Positions 45,388 through 55,525 of a stretch of 64,000 nucleotides of DNA are shown piece by piece (positions within the stretch are counted from its first letter, which is position 1; each line of letters begins with the position of its first letter). A program made the position numbers and the translations under genes. A model generated the notes under the pieces. That model was not told the origin of the DNA and did not search any database. It saw only the letters and a program-made list of their open reading frames with translations. This stretch comes from Curvularia sp. ZM96 (Eukaryota > Ascomycota > Dothideomycetes > Pleosporales > Pleosporaceae). The stretch is taken from the NCBI GenBank assembly GCA_022457065.1, contig JAJGBQ010000002.1:4960001-5024000 (forward strand). Reading direction: 5' to 3'.

Positions 45388-45642
45388 GTGGGCGTGGAGA
45401 AAAAGAAGGGAAAAGAGAAGAATCTTGGATCAGTTAACAGCGCAAATGATACCCAACTGTTGGAATTCCATGCGCCGCGTCGTCCTTCTCTCATCAACCG
45501 CGGCCCTTTCCCAACTGTGACGCAATCGTCTCGCCCTAGCTCGGTAAAGGAAGAACTTCGGCATCGACCTCGTCCCTGTATAAGCTGCTGTCTTCAACAT
45601 ATCCCAAGCTTGCGCAATCCTTTCGTTTTGAACCGGGCCATC

Positions 45643-46705
45643 ATGGACGTCACAGCCCCGATACAACCGAACAATCTTTTCTCGGCAAAGGGACTCGTAG
45701 TAGTCATTACTGGCGGCGGAAGTGGTACGTTTCCAAGCTCCAAGCTACCCCACCATGCCCCGCCGTTGCACATCTTCACACGCGTGAGCTATTCTACTTT
45801 CTCGGCGGAGGCTCATTGTCACAGGTCTCGGGCTTGCTATTGCTTCTACGCTTTACCAAAATGGCGCAGAAAAGATCTATATCCTCGGTCGCCGGCAAGA
45901 TGTACTTCGCAACGCTATTACCAAACTCCAGTCAGATGTGACATACAAACCACATAGCACTTCAATACTCAATGATATTGTGTGCGACGTGACCGACCTC
46001 GAGTCTGTAAAAGCGGCCGCCGAGTTGATAAAGAAAGACGTAGGCTATGTCGATGTATTGATCAACAATGCCGGGGTTCTCGGTCCAAAGAACGGCCAAG
46101 ATATATACAAAGCTGAGTCGATTCAGCAGCTAGCAGACACCATGGTATCCGGCTGGGATGGTTGGCAAAGTGCCATGGCTATAAACACCCAATCTGTCAT
46201 TGGTGTATCTGCCACATTCCTCCCTCTCCTTGAAGCAGCCAACACACGACGCGGATGGGCACCTGGTAAAGTTACGGGCACCGGCAATCCTCGCGCCCGC
46301 GACACCTCCAAATTATCGCAGAATGGCATCGACGCAGACGATGACCGCATGGCACACATCATCACTGTCGCCTCGGTCGCTTCGTACATGCGCTGGGTCT
46401 CTGCCGGTCTTGCTTACAATGCCAGCAAATCCGCCGCAGCCCATCTCGCCAAGATGATGAGTACCTTCTTGTCCGAGTGGGGAATCCGAAGCAACATTGT
46501 CTGTCCTGGTCCTTACCCAAGTGACATGACGGCTGATATTCATCCCGTCTACGGCACCAACCAAATCCCCCAAGGTAGAATGGGTGGTCTAAATGACATT
46601 GCCGGCTTGACTCTCTTCCTAGTAGGCAAGAGCGGTGCGTATGTCAACGGTACCGCGCAGCTTACGGACGGGGGAAGGGTGAGCGTATTTCCTTCTACCT
46701 ACTAG
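45643..46705 (+). CDS. Short-chain dehydrogenase/reductase
   Basis: NAD(P)-dependent SDR of 320 aa from two exons, 45643-45724 and 45825-46705 (100-nt intron, phase 1). The cofactor motif TGGGSG-GLGLAIA is split by the intron. The NNAG motif (LINNAGVLGP), the catalytic Ser (HIITVASVASYM) and YNASK (Tyr and Lys) are all present. The C-terminal part has NIVCPGPYPSDMTADIHPVY and ends GGRVSVFPSTY. An insertion of about 50 residues (AANTRRGWAPGKVTGTGNPR...) between the NNAG and Ser motifs makes it longer than classical 250-aa SDRs. The substrate is unknown. Confidence 0.92.
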
Positions 46706-47263
46706 AGACTGTAGACGTAGTTTGCTAGCAACTAGAACATATACTATTATTCCAAGAAGAAATCATTACATGGAGCGCAGCGAAACATCTTAGAGACTGC
46801 TCAGAATATCAATGAGTGCTCCCGGTCTTGCATTGCTACTTCATAGTTGTCCACTAGTCATCTAGTAAATAAGTCAAAACATGAAGAAGTGTATATATTG
46901 GCATAATGTCGATCAGGATCTACTGAACTAAGGAATCGGCGGCTAGCTATAACCCTAGTACCAAGGTTTACCATTAAAGTTAATGAATATAGGTAGGTTG
47001 TAGGCTCTAAATGTGAAAAAAAGGCGTATTCTAGCCAGGGTCGTGGCGGGCTTAGCAAACTCAACCGCTGAACATTATTGTGAAACACAAGATTCATTGA
47101 TTGACTAACTATTGACTGTGTGGCTAGATTCAGGTATATCCATCCCAGAAGAGGTGGCTGGTAACGTGGCTGGGAGCTGAGCAGCTCCCCCACTTTCCAA
47201 GTCTCGACAACTGCCTAGGGATAAGATCAAACTCTAACCACCGTGTAGAAGCGTTTTGACGCT
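46706..47263. other. Intergenic region
   Basis: About 560 bp, AT-rich, no coding signal. Confidence 0.35.
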
Positions 47264-48805
47264 ATGGACAAAAACAACACCACGGGTAGCACCGCTGACG
47301 AACTCCGCAGTCAGTGGTCGAACCCTGGAGACATTCTCAGCCTTCTGCTTCTCATTGGCGGCGACATTGTTCAAAAAGCAATCGCCCAGCTTGTTGGATG
47401 CGAAGTCCATCTGCCAACGAGAAAAAGCCCGGGACTCTCAGTCGCGCCAGTCGCTTTTTCATTTGGATGGGTAGCCTACGGATTCTCCAATCTCCTGTCA
47501 GCTATAGGTGACAAAAAGTTGATGCCGAGTGCTGACTGTCCCTCAATAGTTGTCAATTGTTCAAATGGGTTTGCTCGAGAAACACGGTCCTGGGCACTGA
47601 ATCGTCTCCTCCGGGACCATGAGAGCAGAGCCGAAGTTGACGCGAAGTCTCACGAGGAAGGCGGCCGAGCCGAGTCTCTTCGAATCGACGTATTCACTCT
47701 TGGGCCTGTCGCCAGCCCAAGTTATGACTTTGTATGGTGGCTTGGATGGGCCACCATACTTACCCAAATCGGGATTGCTGTTATCCCTTGGGTCCTATAC
47801 GGCGACTGGGGGGTCATAATGGTTGCACTTAGTGGGAACTTGCTTGCGGCAATCACCTGTGCCTTGCCGCAGTGGATACAAGAGAAATGGGCGGGCCGGA
47901 AGCTGAATAAGGACAAAGTGACATGCTTGATGCGCGGTAACGGGAGTTCTCATATCATGGTCTTCATTGGTAGCAAGGGGTCTTGGGATATGGAGACCCT
48001 CGCAACAGGGGCCTCGGTCCCGAGACCAGAAACGCGCTGGGTGTCGTTGACATTGGCAATATTATGGACTGGCCTTCTGATTAGCGTATCGGGCCTGAAA
48101 AACCATGCCTGGTTTCTTGTGGGAATAGGAGGTATCGGCATGTTGCAAAATATTTTCGCAGCAGGAGTGTCTCGGGAGCCGAGCGCTTCCAATTTCTACT
48201 TCACACAGTTTGCCCGTGCCCCAACGATCATCGGGAGACGCCAGGCGTACGACGATGACGGCGATGCTCATGTCAGCCTGGAAGAGGACCGAGAAAGGCT
48301 TGCGGACTTGGATAAATGGGCACCGAAGACGCCAAAAAAACATTCGTCGGAACCACCGTTAGAAGTCGTCTCAATGCCCCAATGGTTGAATTCAATGTCC
48401 AAGGATGATGGGATTCCACAATGGCTAGAGCCCGTTAAGCCTGAACATGTTGATACAGCCACCAAAGCTACAATCCAGAGGCGTTTGGGTTTTGGGAAGG
48501 CCCAGCAGAACAATGTTATATACGCCATCGGTGTTCACGGTGCTTTGATGGAGCTTGAAAAATGGGTACCCACTGCCGGTCTAGCCATGGTCCAGGTCTT
48601 TTTCCCGTCGGGCCTGAGCTACAGCGATCAAAGCATCCGAGATAATGTACATAAAAAGTTTTGGAAAAGGGCGTACTATACACACGCCATTCGGAAACGA
48701 GCGGAAGAAAAGAGAAGGGAAGAAGAGAGGCGAGGACAAGTGCACGTGAAAAATAAAGGGTGGGTGGTGATTCAAGATAGTGCACCTTCCCACACCCAAG
48801 TTTGA
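47264..48805 (+). CDS. Multi-pass membrane protein, unknown
   Basis: 513-aa single-exon protein not recognised. Hydrophobic segments: ILSLLLLIGGDIVQKAIAQL (about 24-43), SVAPVAFSFGWVAYGFSNLL (59-78), VWWLGWATILTQIGIAVIPW (about 158-177) followed directly by VIMVALSGNLLAAITCALPQ, WVSLTLAILWTGLLISVSGL (about 260-280), and WFLVGIGGIGMLQNIFAAGV (about 285-305). The remaining 200 residues are hydrophilic (PKTPKKHSSEPPLEVVSMPQ) and end in a basic helical stretch rich in Arg, Glu and Lys (HAIRKRAEEKRREEERRGQV). Intron-free, unlike most neighbours. It lies 1.3 kb upstream of the NLR gene on the same strand. Similar uncharacterised proteins are common in Pezizomycotina. Confidence 0.75.
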   Translation: MDKNNTTGSTADELRSQWSNPGDILSLLLLIGGDIVQKAIAQLVGCEVHLPTRKSPGLSVAPVAFSFGWVAYGFSNLLSAIGDKKLMPSADCPSIVVNCSNGFARETRSWALNRLLRDHESRAEVDAKSHEEGGRAESLRIDVFTLGPVASPSYDFVWWLGWATILTQIGIAVIPWVLYGDWGVIMVALSGNLLAAITCALPQWIQEKWAGRKLNKDKVTCLMRGNGSSHIMVFIGSKGSWDMETLATGASVPRPETRWVSLTLAILWTGLLISVSGLKNHAWFLVGIGGIGMLQNIFAAGVSREPSASNFYFTQFARAPTIIGRRQAYDDDGDAHVSLEEDRERLADLDKWAPKTPKKHSSEPPLEVVSMPQWLNSMSKDDGIPQWLEPVKPEHVDTATKATIQRRLGFGKAQQNNVIYAIGVHGALMELEKWVPTAGLAMVQVFFPSGLSYSDQSIRDNVHKKFWKRAYYTHAIRKRAEEKRREEERRGQVHVKNKGWVVIQDSAPSHTQV

Positions 48806-50100
48806 GGGTATGTGGAAGTTCATATTCTCTAGAGAAGAGATCTAGCTTAGCGCTCCCGTCTATTGCGACCGCAATCATCTTTTCCGCCAGCGTGTTGAGG
48901 TTTGCGTACCTATCTAGGAATATCACATCTGAAAGTTCGAAACTACAGTGTATGTTCAAGCATGGTGCCTCGATCTTCGGCACGTGGTTTGACCTGTGAG
49001 GTGGAGCCGGCCAGAAAGATACCAGAACCCAGCTCAGCTGCGGTGGGTAACTGCATGAAAGACCTAGGATGCGATCAAGACTTCAGCTGTTAACTAGTAA
49101 TAATAATGATAACAATAACTCTTCTTCTCTCACCCTCCTTTCTTTTTTTTTTCTTCTTCTTTTTCCATCATTTTTGGCTGTGAATCGTTGGCTATATAGG
49201 GTACCCGCTAACTATCGTGTATATAAAGGAACATTAAGGATGAATAGCTATACGCGCCTCTGCTCCTTCAAAGTCAGGAGCCAAACCTGCATATGTAGCC
49301 GTCCTCTGCACATGACCTACGGCACTTATTGTGTTCTCCAAGAGCCTGTACCTTTTGTAGGCGCGTCTGTGGGTGCGTATCATAGTTTCCCCGTCTCCCA
49401 AGCGTGATGGAAAGAGGGGAAGCCTGCCCCATCTCCGGTCACGTGACGACGACATGCCCTAAGCCTGGCGACATCGTGGCTCGCCACCAGCTTGCCCCCG
49501 CTCATCCATACAGCTGTATTCGTATGAATATCGATTATTCTGGATGTAAGAAACGGCGGTAAGTCGGATGCGCGGAAGTCGGGACATTGTCGACCAAAGA
49601 GAGGTTTTTGACGTAAGGGCGTCGAGCGAAACTCTACGGTATCGTCGCAGCGTGCAACGAGCGGTACAGCGCGTGCGTCATCTCGTTCGCATCATCTTCT
49701 GGGGCGCTGGATAGGGAAGAATCGAGTTCTCGCATTCAATCTGAATTTTGGGTGTTTGTTGCGGCATAATATCGAAAATCCCAATGTAGCTACGAGGCAT
49801 CTTTGGGGCAAAAGCCGTCAGTCATATGCTATACGTGACACAAGAGCAGACGGAAGCGACTGTGGATCGAGGAGTTCAAGGGATGAGCTGAAGAACAGAC
49901 GCGGTCATGCCGAGTATTGGAAGACGCATCAAACTGAATACGACCAAGATGTGGCTTGCTCTGATTCGTCTTAGTGTCGGAGATCAATATATGGCGGGTC
50001 TAGACTGTTCAGCTCGCAGGGCACCATGTTATCTCAACATGTTTATTCTGTCTGAAGCGTCTGTGGGGTATCTCAACTCCCTGTGACCAGTGTCGGTGAG
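48806..50100. other. Intergenic region with pyrimidine tract
   Basis: About 1.3 kb. A pyrimidine-rich simple tract (CTT/T runs) lies at about 49118-49170. No recognised protein on either strand; short open frames around 49756-49974 lack family similarity. Confidence 0.4.
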
Positions 50101-53100
50101 ATGGGTCCTCCCGGCTCTGACCTGGAAGCTGCGAAAGAAGATTTGTATCAAATAGATGATGGTACCCCTCCCCCGGCTCGTACAATCTCGTTTGTTGACC
50201 ACATGTGGCAGCACTCACCGAGCTGTTCGATAGCATGCTCGATATCCTCGCAGATACGGACGTTTTCGCGAGGCCAACTTGCCCCAGCATATTCATCGTG
50301 TACGCACACGAAAACGATGGGAAGGGAAGATCTGGTGCGCGGTATATCAACTACCTCATCAGGTGGCTACTGGTAATACGATCTCGGGTTCTGTCTGATA
50401 AGTCGCCTCTAAGGTGCAGTCGAGAAGGGGGAACTGCTGCCGCGCGAAACATTCTCTCCAACCAGTTTTGCTTGCTGCCACGCGGCAGCAGAACCAGCGA
50501 TGCTGCAGAGGAGATCACCAGCGTTGACAAAGTTGTACTATGCGGTTCGGAAGTACTCCAACAATATTATGAGCACGCCTTTACTAACCCATACATCAAT
50601 GCTATTGTAGCATGTTATGAGAAAGATCGTCGAAACATGCAGCTAGAAGATGTCAAGCGCGGAATCCGAAGAATTGTCGAAGATAAGTGCCATAGTGATG
50701 GATTCCACCATGTGCTTACAGAGCTTGCCTTTCTCAAACTAAGACGCTCAGCTCATAGAGGAGACAATGATGGCATTATTCCTATTGCACTTAGTGGAGA
50801 TGGGATGCAATATCTGCCATTCATCGATAACTGCGATCTGTTCCTGCCGCTCGAGTCCGAAGACTTGGCTCACCAGCACAAGGTGTTCTTCAAACTCCTT
50901 CGGCAGTTGTATGCGGATCCGCATTCGCATACAGTCATCGACGCATTTCAACAATGCTATCAATATGCTAGCGAACGCTTGCGGGAGAAGGGTGCAATAA
51001 CACGGAAAGAATTCAGAGACATTGCCTACAAGGAGATTAACAACGCGCAACACACCGTGTTGCGGTCGCTCGGGGCTGCGATCCGTGATGAGGACTGGCG
51101 GAGAGAGTGGGAAAGTCGAACCAAGGGTGGTCAGCACTACCTATATTCTACGTGGCTTCATGAATGTCTAATGAATGTTGACAGATCTCTCCCGTCGCAA
51201 CGAGATCCTTGACTGGCTCCCAAAGTTTCACGATGTCCTTGATACCCAGCGAGACAACTTACAACAACGCCAAGGTCGAACAGGAGCCTGGATACTGACA
51301 GATGAAAAGTATGCAAAGTGGAAGGAGTGGAAAATAGTAGGATCTTCAGGGTCAACTGAGCAACTCGAAGCCAGTCGTCTATGGTGCTACGGCAAGCGTA
51401 AGCCTACTAATAGGGCACAGCTCTTTGATTCCAGGCTGACTGAGACCTTATAGCGGGCGCTGGCAAGACTATCATCTCGTAAGCAAAAGCCGATCTATAT
51501 ATCGCCTGCGATTACAAGCTGACATGGAAGTAGTTCGGTCATCATTAAAGACCTTGAGAGTCACATCGTCGAACCGTCAGTTGCCATGGCGTACGTGTTC
51601 TGCAAGCACGGACAGGACCAGACAGCGTCTAGTCTAATGCTGAGCTTGGTCGCGCAGCTTGCTCACAAACACCATCGGCTTTCAGATAAGCTAATCACGG
51701 TTGCGGAGAGGTATAAAGCCCGAAACCAAACCGAATGGCTCACCCCCATCGAGTGCGAGAGAATGCTTGAGGCCGAGGTGCGCCAATTCAAAAAGGTGTT
51801 TTTCGTTGTTGATGCATTAGATGAGCGTCTTGACGACGGCCACGCATACGACTTGCTCGGTGCGCTTCTGCAGACCAAGGCCAACGTGCTCATCACATCT
51901 CGAAATATTGGTTCGATTGGGGATTTTGTCGCTGACGCAGATTCCATCGAGATTACAGCCCAGCCGGATGACGTGAGGAACTACCTCAACTCCCGATTCC
52001 AACACACAGAGGCGTTCGAGCTTCGCAGAGTTCTGAGGACTCTACTCTCCAGTCGTATATTGTAGAATCCCTTGTTGCAAGGACGGATGGCATGTAAGAT
52101 GTTTCTTATTCTAATGACCAACGGTGGTAAGTGATGTTCCTTCTAACCGCTTCAATCAGGTTTCTACTCCCTCGAATGCACATGGATCTACTCATCGATG
52201 CTATAAAGCGTTACCCAACGAAACGCACGGCTCAATCGATGGTTGACGAGCTGCCTTCTAGTTTAGACAAGGTGTACGACGAATACATGCGTAGGATACT
52301 CCAGAGTAACTCGGCCGAACATGCAAGAGGTGTTCTTGCCTGGTTATTCTTTGCAAGACAACCCGTCCGCATGAGAGTGATCCAGGAGGCAATATCACTG
52401 CAACGGCACCATAATCAGATTGATGACCTGATCGACAGCCGCGACCTGCTCGGATACTGCATCGGTTTGGTAGTGGAGAACATTCCATCTGGAGAAACGG
52501 TGACGTTTGTCCATCCGGACACGGAACGGTACTTTCACAATCCCACAACCAGCGAGAAGATTCGAGCTTGGCTTCCAGACGGCCCACAGTACATTGCTGA
52601 TTCGTGTCTTCGATGTCTGCTTTTGGATGACACAGACGCTCAAGCCGACTCTCCATTGTGGAACTATGCCGCTGAATATTGGGGCTATCACATCCAGGAG
52701 GACAATTACAAAGAGCTCGAACCCTTGATTTCAAAGTACCTATCACAATCTGACAAAGTCAGTTCAGCTATGAAGCACTTGATGCAGCAACCGCGATTTG
52801 TGCCGACAGCAGAGATTCCCGTGTTGGATAGTCACTCTCATGGGAGCTGGGGCGTAGAGTTCAGCGATCTGTGTCAGCATCCGGTTCCCTCGATGTGCCA
52901 CGGATGGCATATGGCCGCTTTCTTTGGAATTCTGAAGTATTTCCATACAGCAGAACAGGATGACATTGACTGCAGAGACAGTAATGGATGGACTCCTCTG
53001 TGGTGGGCTATACTAGGCAGACAGGACACGACGGTGAAGCTGCTGCTCCAAAAAGGGGCCGAAACAAACATGAAAAGCTATGCGAACATACCATTAGCCG

Positions 53101-54908
53101 TTTGGATGATTGGAATTGAAATGCAAGTTATTCCTCGGTATTACTTGAAGAATATGGTAGTGACCGACACGTTCAAGGTTATCATCGGGGACATGATTCA
53201 ACTGCCGGCTAAGGTCTCTTATTTTTATCTCATGCAAGCCTTAGGTTATTACACGTTACGAATTGCCACACAAGAGAGCACTCTCGAGGTCATCAAGACA
53301 TTGCTTAATGACGGATTGGATGCTCAAGATGACAGTGGGAACACGGTGTTGATGACTGCAGCAAGGCTCTGGCAGTGGAATGTCGTACGCCAACTCATTA
53401 ATCAAGGCGCGGATATCTCCCTGAGAAACGATTGGGGAGCAACGGCCTTCATCCAAGCGTTGAAAGATCGAGACGGATATTTCAAAATGAAAAACCTGCT
53501 GGTCAGTGGGCAAGGACGAGTCAGGGTTGGTCATTCTATATTTCTATCACCCAACACAACTCTAGATCCTTACAGCTTCGGGAAACTGGAAGCGACTATC
53601 GATAAAATGCTGGTGGAGCTCATTCCGGGGAGCTTGGAAGCAAATAGTGAAGAATGTCAGCAAGCACTGCGCCTCGCCATCGTCAATCGGCATTCACGAG
53701 TGGTCTGCCAACTTCTTGAAAGAGGAGCCGACCCGAATACACAATATGAAGATGGCTACACACCGCTAGGGTTGGCTTGCACTCCACCAATTGTCCACAA
53801 ATTCTACTTCCGCAACACGTGTCTCGAAGATACAGCCAGGTTGCACGCAGGAACTTATGTGTCTGAACTGGAGCCTAGGGGCGTTTATAAAGAAATCTTT
53901 ACGTCCAAATCCGTTTCGACCAGGATGGGCCTTCGCCACGACGTTGCGGAGGACCAAGAAGTTTTGCCAACAGAGTTCGACTCGATTGTACGCATGCTAC
54001 TTGACAAAGGAGCCGAAATCGATGTAGAAAACTGTGGGAAGACCGCCCTAACACTTGCAGCAGAGAATGAATATCTCACCATCTTCAGAACACTTCTTGC
54101 AGCAGGCGCAGACATTACTCGAGTCAACACTTTTGCTCTTGAGGGTCTGAGAACGTTGCTTAGGCAAGATGCAGCCTACACAGGAATGCATGGGCAAGTG
54201 TCCCTGGGTACGTTGCACGATTTTCAGATGCATGACTACTGCATCCTCCTACTAGACTTCGCAATTCCCAGACCGCACTTCGATTGCCGAAATACACACG
54301 CCATGGACAAGTCAACGATAAATTTTGGAAATCAACTTGAATTCCGACTAGGGGGACACTCAGAATTCAGGGATAAAGCGCGATATACCCCCCATGTGAA
54401 ATGGAAATGGAAATCGCAGAAGGAGCTTGAACAGCGGGCCAGGGGGGAATCGTATCTTGAAGCGGTCGAGCTACTTGCTATGATTGCAAACGGTTTTGAA
54501 GAGGCGAAAGCCAAGCGAAGAATTTGTCTGAGAGACGAATTCTGGGCCTTTGGAAGTTGGTTGACACAATCCACTACGGCAAAAGACTCCTTGCAACTTG
54601 AAACAAGGGCTCAAGGGTCGCGATTGCGGACGGAGTTGGCATGCCGCAGATTTATAGGCATGGCCATATATGAAGTCCCCATCCTCTTGGCTCGAGTCCC
54701 AGACTCCAGAGGGAGGCCATGCGGCCAAGGAATCAAGATTGAACCTAGTAGGATTGGGTTCAGGCAATGGGCAGATTCCCGGATGTTTTCGAAAACATCG
54801 AGTTTGGACTCGCGGCGGTTAGGCCATTTGATTCTTAAATCTCTCCTCGTCGGGCGTCACGTTGAGGTTTGGAAAGACGAGATCGCTGATTTTAGATCTG
54901 TTTGGTGA
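50101..54908 (+). CDS. NLR-like protein: TIR/SEFIR-like domain, NACHT ATPase, ankyrin repeats
   Basis: Modelled exons are 50101-50161, 50212-51129, 51185-51397, 51454-51478, 51534-52093 and 52160-54908. A TIR/SEFIR-like domain begins SIFIVYAHEN (residues 46-55 of the model), with KVVLCGSEVLQQYY, HHVLTELAFL and GIIPIALSGD as possible later strands and helix. The NACHT P-loop is GKPGAGKT, with Lys at residue 402 on a 25-nt exon; KVFFVVDALDE looks like Walker B and NVLITSRNIG follows. A winged-helix-type region leads to ankyrin repeats from about 52900 (NGWTPLWWAILGRQDTTVKL, HSRVVCQLLERGADPNTQY, KTALTLAAENEYL). Within 51973-52093 the frame is broken: either one base is lost near 52033 or a 56-nt intron (51973-52028, GTGAGG..GCAG) is spliced. 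About 1490-1508 aa. STAND proteins of this kind act in fungal self/non-self recognition and programmed cell death; the ligand is unknown. Confidence 0.8.
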
Positions 54909-55525
54909 TATTTTGAATTCTTTTAGGGGTATGTTCCACTCTATTGGGCGTAGTAGCTATTACTTGAAACGTATTCACCGATTCAGGAGTTAGATTATAA
55001 GCAGCAGAGTTGGTAACTTGCAACAACCTGCTGAAAGGCAGGGCTTCAAGGACTGTTCGCAATGCCAGAAGACCCGGGAGTCTGCGCTGGCAAAGAGTGA
55101 TGTTGCTGTGGTTGCCAAAATAGTGAAGAGATTCATGTTGATCTAAGAATGAACAGTTTATCTCGAGAAGGGCTAGTGATGCAAAGGCTTTCAGTGTAAA
55201 AACCTCGAGTTGGTGACTGACGTGATGGTATGGGAAAAAGGCAGCAAAGGGAGTCTCTTGCACTTAACCGATAGATAGACGGAGGTTCAGCGATGTTACC
55301 TGAGATCCTGTGATCACAGCTGATAACGCTACTGCATACGGAGTATTAGCAAGGATGGGAGAGTTGGACAAGCAGCCTGATTATAAAACCTTCCAATGTC
55401 TCTATGAACTCATTTCATATTTAGAGGTTTACGAGCACCGCGTATACTAGTACCAAATACCCGACTACTCATATTTCATACGTAACGAAATGTACATATT
55501 GCATTCTTGCTTGATGGCTTATAGC
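54909..55525. other. Convergent intergenic region
   Basis: About 617 bp between the stop codons of the NLR gene and the CYP505 gene. No coding signal. Confidence 0.4.

Noticed and set aside
49756..49974. 72-codon plus frame before the NLR
   Set aside because: No similarity to the NLR N-terminus and no donor that joins it in phase.
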